Source: Alopecurus myosuroides
Taxonomy: Eukaryota > Streptophyta > Magnoliopsida > Poales > Poaceae
NCBI GenBank assembly: GCA_028641055.1
Contig: CM054060.1
Location: forward strand, 317,739,344 to 317,803,343
Reading direction: 5' to 3'
DNA: 64,000 nucleotides
Shown: in pieces, positions 45,378 to 55,508 of the stretch
How the letters are laid out: the number at the start of each line of letters is the position of its first letter
Numbering within the stretch: position 1 is the stretch's first letter
Translations under genes and position numbers: made by a program
Notes under the pieces: generated by a model
Told to the model about the DNA's origin: nothing
Database searches by the model: none
What the model saw: the letters and a program-made list of their open reading frames with translations, nothing else

Positions 45378-45620
45378 TGGGGGAAATAATCTATATTACA
45401 TAGTAATGGATCTAACACACATGGATTTCTGGTGTTTATCATGTTTTGATTTTGGGAGAGGTTTAGTCAACGGATCTTCCACATTCAGATCCGTGTGTAC
45501 TTTGCAAATCTTCACACCCCCATCCTTGACATGCTCACGTATGGAGTGAAAACGGCGTTTGATATGATTGGAATTCTTGTGAGACCTTGGTTCCTTAGCA
45601 TTGGCTATGGCACCATTGTT
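45378..45620 (-). pseudogene. Copia pol fragment: C-terminal RNase H
   Basis: Minus-strand translation gives NNNGAIANAKEPRSHKNSNH then REHVKDGGVKICKVHTDLNV and EDPLTKP. This is the conserved C-terminal end of the RNase H domain of BARE/Angela-type Copia polyproteins. It joins noncoding 3' sequence and the PPT, and is cut near 45620. Confidence 0.85.
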
Positions 45621-45642
45621 GTTTTTGGTTTCAGAAAAGTTG

Positions 45643-46754
45643 GTCCATGCTTCATTTCACACAAGACTAGCCGTTGAAAAACATAACACCAGGCGGCTTC
45701 CCAACGGACCAGTTGAGCTTCGCCTTGTCGCTCCACTGTACACTCTGTTCCCTTTGACTCTCCGGAAACAAAGCCCTCGCATGCGACGACAAACCAGCCG
45801 CCGATGGCCAACCCACAGTGGCATAATCGCAGATTAACACAGAAACCGCGTCGACTCTCGCCTTAACCTCTCCAACCCGATATTCGAAATGTTTAAAAAA
45901 CATTCGCAAAAAAGAGAAATCTTTTAAAAAACACAAGGCCAGCAATTTTCTCTTCCCGTTCCTGCCCCTCGCTCGCGGTTGGCATTTTTCGAATTCCGCA
46001 TTAAAAACTCGCCCTGCGCGTACAGCGACAATTGCGCGTCCGATTTCTTTACCCCCCGGACGCGGCCCTAATTTAATACCCCGCGATAATTTAGTTTAAT
46101 TTCTTATTTTATTGGTTTTGTTTCACGCTCTCCTCCCTTTTTTGCTTTAGTTTTGCCTTTTTATTTCCTTCCTCTTCTATGCTTAGCTCTGCAAAGCTCG
46201 CTCGCTCTCAGTTTCTTCCTCCGCTCTCCTCCCAGCTGCAGCAGGGTCATGTTATTTTTCTGTTTTTGTTTCGGAAATTCGTAGTTTTTTGTGGGTTTTT
46301 CGTGGTGTTTTAATCCCTTTTTCTGGGAATTTTTGGGGGTGGTGTTTTAAGGGGCGGGGTGGAGGTGGTGCGAGATGGGGTTAGTGCGTGGGGGCTCTAA
46401 TGGCGAGAGATCGTCTCGGAAGCCCGAGTAGGAGGCGGGTGTGTGTCGAGCTCTGCGTGCATGGAGGCCAAGTCGGGGGAAGCGAGCGCTCCGGCTGCAG
46501 GTCCGGCTCCGGCTGCGCCGGTTGTGGCAGCGGTGGTGCCAGAGGCTACGGTGAGCTTCCAGTCACCGGCATCTGTGGCGCCTCTGGCTGCGGTGCCGGA
46601 GGCTACGGTGAGGTTCCAGCCACTGGCATCTGTGCCGCCGGAGCCTCCGGCGGCTGCACCTGCACCGTCGGCGGTGGAGAAGATTAGCTCGATTGGCGTG
46701 TTGGTGCCGCCGGGTTATGCTACGGCGGTGGTGGCGGGAGGAGGAGGGTTTCCG
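45643..46754 (+). other. Gene-like fragment inserted in the Sabrina-type LTR
   Basis: About 1.1 kb of sequence unlike the surrounding LTR. It begins noncoding, then has a CT-rich leader (CTCGCTCGCTCTCAGTTTCT at 46198), a possible intron, and a GC-rich frame starting ATGGAGGCC at 46461. The frame encodes an Ala/Pro/Val-rich protein start with an internal tandem repeat (PEATVSFQSPASV and PEATVRFQPLASV) and runs into the LTR, ending at 46769. It looks like the promoter, leader and first exon of a host gene. Such Ala/Pro-rich N-termini occur before the AT-hooks of AHL proteins, but no AT-hook is present here and I do not assign it. Confidence 0.5.
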
Positions 46755-48167
46755 GAAAAGTTGTTCTAGAAACATTCTCGGAATTGGACCCCACAAAGCC
46801 CGAAGTGCCTATTTTCCCCGGAAGCATCCAGAACGCCAAAGAGGAGTGGAAGACGGGCATCAGGGGGGCCACACCATAGGGTGGCGCGGCCTCCCCCTGT
46901 CCATGCCAGCTATGGGCGTGGGCCCCCCTTGCCTCCACTGCCTCTGCCCTTTCGTCTATTTATTCCCCTGGGACGGAAAACCCTAGGCACCTGATAAAAA
47001 ATCCCAAAAAAGTTCCACAGCCGCCGTCGTCGTCAACCCTAGATCAGGAGGGTTCTGGAGCTGTTTTCCGGCACCCTGCCGGAGAGGAAATCATCACCGG
47101 AGGCTTCGACATCACCATGCCTGCCTCCGGAGTGATGCGTGAGTAGTTCATCCCTGTACTACGGGTCCATAACAGTAGCTAGATAGTTTTCTCCTCCTCA
47201 TATGACTCCATGTTTAGATCTCGTGAGCTGCCTATCATGATCGAGATTGATCTTATTTAATTCTATATGATGTGTTTGCTGGGATCCGATGAATATTGAC
47301 CTTACGCCAAGTTGATTATAGTCTTTATTGCATATGTTATTTGTTATCTTGCATGCTTTCCGTTGCTAGTGGTTGCTCTAGCGAAGTAGTTGCTAGTGAC
47401 TCTAAGATGGAGTATTTATGCTAGATAGTGGGTGCATGCCTCCTTTTCGCCTGTGCTCGAGTGACAGAAACGTGACAGGGGAGGATGTGTTGTTGCCACT
47501 AGGGAAAAATAGCGGTGAGAGTGCCCATGTGTATAATCATTGCTTACATTACACACATTGCTTAATGTGATTATCTGTTGCTTGCAACTTAATACCTAAG
47601 GGGGTTCGGATGATAACCTGAGGGTGGATTATTAGTCATAGATGCAGATGGATTTCGGTCTATGTATTTTGTTGTAATGCCCACACTAAATATCATAGTA
47701 GTCACCATGTTATAATGTGCACTATGGTGCAACCTTTATTTGTCAATTGCCCAGCTGTAATTTGTTCATCCATCATGTTATTTTTATGGAGAGACGCCAC
47801 TAGTGAACCTATGAACCCCGATCCATTTTCCACATTGTTAAAAAAACCATAACAATTTCCTTCTCTCTTTACTTACTGCAAGCATATACTGTTTTTCCAC
47901 ACTATACATATAATCTTTGTTTTCAGCAAGACCGGTGAGATTGACAACCTCACTGTACCGTTGGGGCAAAGTATTTTGGTTGTGTTGTGTGCAGGTTCCA
48001 CGTTGTTTCTAACACCGGTGAAGCGCCAACACCACCGTCAGTGGTATCAAACTTATGAAGGTCATCTTTCTCCTACTGGATTAATAACCCTGGTTCTTAA
48101 CTAAGGTGAAAATTCCTACCGTTGTGCTCATCACACCCTCCTCTTGAGGTTCCCAATGCAAGCATCA
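46755..48167 (+). repeat. 5' LTR of Sabrina-type element (main part)
   Basis: Parallels the 3' LTR from about its 170th base onward (AACATTCTCGGAATTGGACC and following). Ends AATGCAAGCATCA at 48167. A 23-bp leftover of the same LTR (TGTTTTTGGTTTCAGAAAAG and next bases) lies at 45620-45642, on the far side of the gene fragment. Confidence 0.85.
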
Positions 48168-48178
48168 AGGATATTTTC

Positions 48179-48196
48179 TAGCGCCGTTGCCAGGGA
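48179..48196 (+). other. Primer-binding site (tRNA-Asp-like)
   Basis: TAGCGCCGTTGCCAGGGA, two mismatches from the tRNA-Asp complement, 11 bases after the LTR. This is the same geometry as in the Athila-like element. Confidence 0.75.
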
Positions 48197-48400
48197 GAAG
48201 GAAGTCTTCTTGCAAGGGGAGTCTCTCACTCTCAACCTATTTATTTTGTTTATTGTCTTGTTTTTCTTCTCTATATTGAAAACACAAAAAAATTAGTTTA
48301 CTTTATAGCATAGAAAGCAACTCAAGTATTTTCAAGTGAAGCATAAAAAAATTTAGTTTTTATTATAGTTGTTATTTTTGCTTTATCATGCTTACTATAA

Positions 48401-49788
48401 ATGTTTGATGTTTGTGAAACTAGATATTTTAGGCAAAGTGGTTTCACGAATGAACAACAAAAACATTATAAGGAACACCGCTTGTCACAAAAAGGGATAC
48501 ACTTATGGGAGAAAATTAATAAAATGCATGACTATGCTAAAAACTTGTGCTCTACTTATAATGTTACTTATTGCTTTGATAAATCTTGTTGCTGTAGGAG
48601 GTATAAACACCTCCCTTTTCAATGTGATTATAATTATAATGTTACCATATCTTATTATGTTAAGGGAAATTATGAACTATATGATGTGGAACAAATTGAA
48701 GAATTTATTCCTTGGAAGGGTGCATTCGAAATTGCTTATTTACTTGTAAGTATTGATGATGAACCTTATAAATACAAGATTTATGCTATACTTGAACATG
48801 TCTTTGATAATTACAAGGATTTTAATTACTACATAATGGAACATCTTAATAAATGCTCTCAGCCTAAGGAAGAGACTAATGCTCTGCAGGAACCTATGGA
48901 AGAAGAAACCGCCGAATCTGGAAGCTCTTTGGATGAAAAAGAGGAGGATAGTGATGATCAAGAGGAGGAAGAATGGACCCCATGTTTACCTCCCAATGAG
49001 AGTAACTCTTTAACTCATGTGATGATCCTATTGATTCTTTTAAAAATCCCTTTTTGATGAAATTGATACTTGCTATACTTTTGATCTTGATACTACTATG
49101 AATGAAACTTGTGAGAATGATATTGCTACTGTCATTTATGATAATCCATTCTACTTTGATAAATTCTATGAGAATCCTCTATTTATTCCAACTATTGGTA
49201 TGCATGATAATGAGGAAGTTTGCTTAGAAAATTTATATGATAACACTCTTGATGATGGTCCTATGTTACTTGATGTTATAAATCATAATGATAATGATAA
49301 TAGGATTTCTATAATGTGTCATATACCTTTTATGAGTGATAAATCATCTTGTTTTTATATTGCTAAAACTGGAAAAAAAAGAGGAGCTGATTTTAAATTT
49401 TGATCCCATAGTTTTTTAGACTTATATGAATTGTGCGCTTTTAGACCATGACAAACATGCTTTGTGTGATAATTATGTTGTTGATTTTGTTCATGATGCT
49501 ACTGAAAATTATTATGAGAGAGGAAAATATGGTTGTAGGAATTTTCATGTTACTAAAATACCTCTCTTTTTGTTGAAAGTTTTGAAGTTGCTCTTGTTCT
49601 ACCTTCCCATGATCTCTAGTTTGAGCTTCTTTGATTTATTTCTTTACAAGATTCCTATGCATAGGAAGTGGGTTAGACTTAAATTTGTTTTATACTTGTT
49701 TCTTGATGCTCTCTTTTGCTTCAGTTCATACTTCTTATGTGAGTATCTACTTGATTCCACCTTTCTATGCCTAGCTGAAAGGCGTTAA
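48401..49788 (+). pseudogene. Non-canonical ORFs of the Sabrina-type internal domain
   Basis: Three consecutive frames: 48401-49057 (218 codons), 49098-49403 (101) and 49426-49788 (120). The first has a Cys cluster (FDKSCCCRRYK), a YKIYAILEHVFDNYKDFNYY segment and a strongly acidic end (DEKEEDSDDQEEEE). The second has Asp/Asn-rich blocks (IYDNPFYFDKFYENP, LYDNTLDDGPMLLD). The third is hydrophobic towards its end (FLLKVLKLLLFYLP). I see no gag core, zinc knuckle or enzymatic motif. The pieces probably derive from one longer protein typical of Sabrina-type elements, now split by stops and shifts. Function unknown. A trans-acting structural role is possible but not shown. Confidence 0.5.
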
Positions 49789-52330
49789 AAAAAAGCGCTA
49801 CCGGGAGACAACCTGTTTTATTTCTCTGTTTTCGTTCAGTTTTCCTTTGTTTTATTTTGTATTCTTTGCACCTCTGTATCTTTTCTTTTCTGTTTTTGTT
49901 GATGCAAGTAAAGCCTCTAGTGGAAAGTTGACACTATATTTCGGATTTCTGCGCAGGAAACAGATTTCTGCTGTCCACTCTTAATTACGTATAAAATCAC
50001 AGAAAATTCAAAATGACATGAGATTTTTTGTGCTAAATCCTGGGATATATACGCAACTTTTCTTAGTTGACCACTTTTTTCATTTTAGCAACATAAGATT
50101 TTTGAAAAAATCGATCTCTGCCTGCTGTTCTGTTTTGACAGATTTCTGTCAGTTATTGCATTTGCATCTAAATCTCTTTCTTTTGGTGTTCTTTTGAGAA
50201 AATGAGTTTTAAAAGAAGTCATGACAGTAGATAATGTGTTTTTGAGTGATAGTCTTGTGTTGAAACTGTACCATGTGAGTTTATTATTTCGATTGCACTA
50301 CCGTTGCTAATGAAGATTGTGAGAATTTTGGTGTGAAGGAAGTTTTCAAGGGTCAAGAGAAGAGGATGATATGATGTGATCAAGAAGAGTAAAAGACTTA
50401 GCTTTGGGATGCCCCGGTGGTACATCCCAGCAAATTCCAAGAATACTCAAGCGTCTAAGCTAGGGGATGCCCAAGGCATCCACTTCTTCATCAACAAATT
50501 ATCAGGTCACTTCTAGTGAAACTGTATTTTATTCGGTCACACCTTATGTGCTTTACTTGGAGCATCTTTTATTTTTTTTCAGTTTGTTTTTATTTTGATA
50601 ATAAGCTTGGTTGGAACCCAGCATTCTTTTATTGGAGAGTGACACGCTCCGCTTTTTTATGAGAATGTTGTATTCTTAGTCTCTGTCTAGCTGCTGCATT
50701 TATTTAGCTCCTGTTTTGCATACATCTTTTAGCAGAGCTGTTAGTTTTTGTAGTATTATTTGAGTTCTCTCATGTTTGCTTGCTTTGTCATAAAGAGTAT
50801 TTTTTTAAAACATATCTTTTATGGTGCTTGTTGGGAAAATAAAACTGCTGCTTGATGTAGAATTTATAACAGTACTAGTAGAAGCTTGTATAAACTGTGG
50901 CTAGAACTTTTTCATGTCATGCTAAATGTTATTTTAGTTTTAAATCCTTGTGGTTATTGAGTAGCATGAATATCCTTATATATCTGAGAGCGTTTAATAT
51001 GTCTTAAAAGATTCATGAGTTGTTCTTGTCATAATAAAGCATCAATATATGGTATTCTCTTTCGAATGTTTTATTTGGTTGACTTGGCGCATGCTCACAC
51101 CATGTTTATGACTACAAACCAGTCACGAATAGCCTCCATGAACACTTAGTTTTTGAACTTGTGATACCTCTTATGTTTTAATTAATGATGCTTATGTCTC
51201 TATGCATGATTATGGCTTTTATGCTCTCTTGATTTGTCGCTCCCAGTCTTCTGCTAGCCTCCACCTGTACGGAGTATGGAATTCTACTCGTGCATCCAAA
51301 CTCCTAAAACCAAAGTTTTCGCATTGTGGACACCATACCTACCTACATGTGGTATTTAACTGCCACTCCAAGTAAATTGCTCATGTGTTACCTTTAAAAC
51401 CTTTAAAATTATTCCTGTTCTGTGTTCTCGTTTTTGCTCATGAGGACGTAAATAGAGAGTCTTTACCTCACTTGTTGATTGGATTTCACACCGTGGACTA
51501 GTGGCCACATCCGCTTATCCAAATGATAGAAGAGATGGCAGCGGGGTGCCCAGCCCCAAATTAATACAAACAAATTATCTTCCCTATTTTTGCCCCTGAT
51601 TTATCAGTCAAAGCATAATTGTGTAAACAAAAGAGAAAGAGGGATGACCTTCTACACCAGTTTTGTCCTTCACCATGGAGCCGATCTTGTGAATCCAGTT
51701 GGCTTGTGACGTACTGTATTGTCTGTTTACCATTCGTTGACATTAGCATACACCCTTCCTAAAATATAGACATTCCTCCACAATGTCAAACTTTTAATAC
51801 TTTTGTTTAATAAAATAAAAAGCTCTACCACATGAGTGCTCCCTGCTTCCCTCTGTGAAGGGCCTTTCCTTTACTTTTATGTTGAGTCTCCATCTTCTAA
51901 CTTTATGCACAGTTGAGAGAGCATTTTTGCCATTCTGAGTTATATGTGCATTTGTCCCATAAACATCAATAATTACTTCATGATGTGATATTATTTGTTC
52001 TTAAATTATTTGTTCTAGTCTTTTTCTTGAACTTTGAAAGTGTCCTGACATTTATGTTTTGTCCCACTCTTAAGGACTAGTGAAATACCAATTTGCCATG
52101 CTTTCTCTATACCTGAAACAAACGTTTATTTTTCTTTGCATTATTATCCATGATCCTTTATTTAAGATACTCTTCATGATGCAAAGTGATTGCTATACTT
52201 TATTATTAAAGTTCTATTTATCATGTTTATGTTTAAGTTTTATGATCTCAGCATACATATGCTTTTACATTTTAACGATCAAGATTATTATCGTAGCATG
52301 TCACCTCAGAAATTATTGTTTTATCGTTTA
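49789..52330 (+). other. Noncoding 3' part of Sabrina-type internal domain
   Basis: T-rich, short frames only. Shares blocks with the Athila-like internal domain (36990-38000), such as GACTTGGCGCATGCTCACAC and GGGATGACCTTCTACACCAG. No domain found. Confidence 0.6.
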
Positions 52331-52350
52331 CCTACTCGAGGACGAGTAGG
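52331..52350 (+). other. Stem-loop upstream of Sabrina-type polypurine tract
   Basis: CCTACTCGAGGACGAGTAGG forms a perfect 8-bp stem with an AGGA loop. AAGCTTGGGAATGCT follows, then the 3' LTR. Confidence 0.75.
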
Positions 52351-52369
52351 AACTAAGCTTGGGAATGCT

Positions 52370-53902
52370 TGATACGTCATAAACGTATCTCTAATTTCTG
52401 ATGCTCCATGATCATATTATGCCAATTGCTACATGTTTTCTCCCTTATTTATAGCATTTTCATATGTTTTCCGGGACTAACTTATTAACAAGATGCCAAG
52501 TGCTAGTTCCATGTTTTCTGCTGTTTTTGGTCTCAGAAAATTTGTTCCGGAAACATTCTCGGAATTGGACCCCACAAAGCCCGAAGTGCATATTTTCCCC
52601 GGAAGCATCCAGAACACCAAAGAGGAGTCGAAGATGGGCATCAGGGGGGCCACACCATAGGGTGGTGCCGCCTCCCCCCTAGCCGTGACAGCTATGTGCT
52701 TGGCCCCCTGGCCTCCACTGCCTCTGCCCTTTTGCCTATTTATTCCCTCCGGGATGGAAAACCCTAGGCACCTGATAAAAAATCCCGAAAAAGTTCCGCA
52801 GCCGCCGTCGTCGTCAACCCTAGATCTGGAGGGTTCTGGAGCTGTTTTCCGGCACCCTTCTAGAGATGAAATCATCACCGGAGGCTTCTACATCACCATG
52901 CCTGCCTCCGGAGTTATGCGTGAGTAGTTCATCCCTGGACTACGGGTCCATAGAAGTAGCTAGACGGGTTCATGATCGAGATTGATCTTATGTAATTCTA
53001 TATGCTGTGTTTGCTGGGATTCGATGAATATTGACCGTATTCCAAGTTGATTATAGTCTTTATTGCATATGTTATTTGTGATCTTGCATGCTTTTCGTTG
53101 CTAGTGGTTGCTCAGGCCAAGTAGTTGCTAGTGACTCCAAGAGGGAGTATTTATGCTAGATAGTGGGTTCATGCCTCCTTTTCGCCTGTGCTCGAGTGAC
53201 AGAAACGTTACGGGGGAGGATGTGTTGTCGACACTAGGGAGAAAACAGCGGTGAGAGTGCCCGCGTGTATAATCATTGCTTACATTACACACATTGCTTA
53301 ATGGATTATCTGTTGCTTGTAACTTAATACCTAAGGGGGGTCGGATGATAAACCGAGGGTGGATTATTAGTCATAGATGTAGATGGATTTTGGTCTATGT
53401 ATTTTGTTGTAATGCCCGCACTAAATATCATAGTAGTCATCATGTTATAATGTGAACTACGGTGCAACCTTTATTTATCAATTGCCCATCTGTAATTTGT
53501 TCACCCAGCATGTTATTTTTATCGAGAGACACCACTAGTAAACCTATGAACCCCGGTCCATTTTCCACACTGTTAAACAAACCATAACAATTTCCTGCTC
53601 TCTTTACTTACTGCAAGCATATACTGTTTTTCCACACTATACGTCTAGTCTTTGTTTTCAGCAAGATCGGTGAGATTGACAACCTCACTGTACCGTTGGG
53701 GCAAAGCAATTTGGTTGTGTTGTGTGCAGGTTCCACGTTGTTGCTGACACCGGTGAAGCGCCAGCACCACCGTTAGTGGCATCAACCTTCCGAAGGTCCT
53801 ATTTCTCCTACTGGATTGATAACACTGGTTCTTAACTAAGGGGAAAATTCCTACCGTTGTGCTCATCACACCCTCCTCTTGGGGTTCCCAACGCAAGCAT
53901 CA
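52370..53902 (+). repeat. 3' LTR of Sabrina-type element
   Basis: TGATACGTCATAAACGTATC to CAACGCAAGCATCA, 1533 bp. It is close to the 5' LTR but has a roughly 50-bp deletion near 52965 relative to it. Confidence 0.88.
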
Positions 53903-55340
53903 GAACTCCTCTAGCTTACGGCTCCTCCATTCATAACAAATACGTACCCAGATTGTGACTTAGAGTCATCCGGATCAGTGTCGAAGCTAGCATCGACGTA
54001 ACATCTTGCGATGAGCTCTTCTTCACCGCCATATACGAGAAACATATCCTTAGTTATTCTCAAGTACTTAAAGACATTCTTGACCACCTTCCAGTGTTCC
54101 AAACCTGGATTGGACTGGTACCTGCGAGTCAAACTAATAGCATGTGCTACATCTGGTCTTGTACATAGCATAATATACATGATAGAACCTATGGCTGGAG
54201 CATAGGGAATCTTATTCATTATCTCTCTATCTTCTGATGTAACTGGACACTAAGTCTTACTCAACGTCTTGCCTTGCAACATTGGTAAGAACCCCTTCTT
54301 ACTTTATTCCATTCCGAATTTCTTCAAAATCTTGTCAAGGCATCTACTTTGCGAAAGACAAATTAAGCGTCTTGATCTATCCCTATATATTTTGATGCGT
54401 AATATATAAGCTGCTTCACCGAGGTATTTCATCGAAAAACTACTGTTCAAATAATGTTTTACACTTTTTAAAAATTCCATATCATTTCCAAACAACAATA
54501 TGTCATCCACATATAGTACTAGAAATGCTACAGACCTCCCACTCACTTTATTGTAGATACAAGCTTCTCCGTATGTTTGGACAAATCCAAACCCTTTGAT
54601 CACCTTATCAAAACATAGGTTCCAACTCCGGGATGCTTGCTTCAGTCCATAAATGGAACGTTGAATCTTGCATACCTTGTCAGCATCCTTAGGATCAACA
54701 AAACCTTTGGGTTGCATCATATACAACTCTTCCTCGATGTCAGCATTAAGGTATGCCGGTTTGACATCCATCTGCCAGATTTCATAATCGAAAAATGCAG
54801 CAACTGCTAACATAATCCTAAATGACTTTAGCATCGCTACTAGTGAGAAAGTCTCATTGTAGCCAACTCCTAGAATTTGTCAGAAACCTTTTGCTACAAT
54901 CTGAGCTTTATAGACGGTCACATTACCATCAGCGTCAGTTTTCTTTCTAAATATCCATTTGTTCTAGACGGCCTTGCGGTCATCGGGTAAGTCCACCAAA
55001 GTTCACACTTGGTTTTCGTACATGGATCCTATTTCGGATTTCATGGCTTCAAGCCATTTGTTGGAATCTGGGCTCATCACCGCTTCATCATACGTCGCAG
55101 GGTCATCACTTCCATCTACCATTAAGTTTAAGATGGGATTCCCATACAGTTCAGGAGCTATACGTTCCCTAGTTGACCTGCGAGATACAGTAGTTTCCTC
55201 TTTTGGAGTTTCATGATCTTGATCATTTGTTCCCTCTTCAACTGAAGGAGTCGGCACTCGAATACCTTCCGGCGCTGCGGTACTCGCCATTCCAAGAAGA
55301 GAAGGTTCAATAACCTTGTCGAGTTCTACCTTCCTGAAAG
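53903..55340 (-). pseudogene. Copia pol fragment: reverse transcriptase and RNase H
   Basis: Minus-strand frames at 55003-55389, 54304-54834 and 53911-54219 assemble into the Copia reverse transcriptase. They contain RRSTRERIAPELYGNP, then NKWIFRKKTD and QMDVKPAYLNADIEEELYMM, then YGLKQASRSWN, FLVLYVDDILLFGND (the YVDD site) and CTRPDVAHAISLTRRYQSNP, ending at NGGAVS. At least six stops break it. At 53903 it meets the Sabrina-type LTR within the WRSS.. motif (Trp codon changed to a stop). It is the catalytic part of a BARE/Angela-like element, now inactive. Confidence 0.87.
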
Positions 55341-55508
55341 TAAAGTATGGGCACCTAGAGGGGGGGGGGTGAATAGGTGCTACGACCAATTTTAATTTTT
55401 CTTGTAATTAAGGCTTGACACAAAGGTAAATTCTCTAGATAATGCAACTACGCTGAATTTACCTATATGACATGGATAACAATAATCACAATGCAAGCAC
55501 AAGTAAAG

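Larger units (their letters stand above)
45620..53902 (+). mobile_element. Non-autonomous Sabrina-type Gypsy element
   Basis: 5' LTR (truncated and interrupted), PBS at 48179, internal domain with non-canonical ORFs, PPT and complete 3' LTR (52370-53902). It is inserted in Copia pol. The 3' LTR end meets pol directly, but the left target duplication is lost through a deletion that also removed about 150 bp of pol and the first part of the 5' LTR. It has no protease, reverse transcriptase or integrase, so it must be mobilised in trans. Confidence 0.8.
43467..55340 (-). mobile_element. BARE/Angela-like Copia element, partial
   Basis: Minus-strand Ty1/Copia remnant consisting of a 3' LTR (about 43467-45362), PPT, and pol fragments at 45378-45620 and 53903-55340. 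The two pol parts are separated by a nested Sabrina-type element and about 150 bp of pol is missing at the join. The 5' half (5' LTR, gag, integrase) is absent, because the pol frame ends at an unclassified element near 55341. The left LTR boundary is uncertain by about 10 bp. Confidence 0.82.

Noticed and set aside
45643..46754. Pack-MULE interpretation of the captured gene fragment
   Set aside because: A 9-bp direct repeat GAAAAGTTG flanks it, but no terminal inverted repeats are visible and the flanking duplication is longer and imperfect.
46461..46769. Assignment of the captured exon to an AT-hook (AHL) gene
   Set aside because: Only a general Ala/Pro-rich N-terminal resemblance. No AT-hook or PPC domain is present.
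52331..52350. Link between CTACTCG in the Sabrina-type hairpin and the CTACTCG array in the palindromic LTR
   Set aside because: The heptamer in the hairpin is not conserved in the other two hairpins, so the match is probably coincidence.
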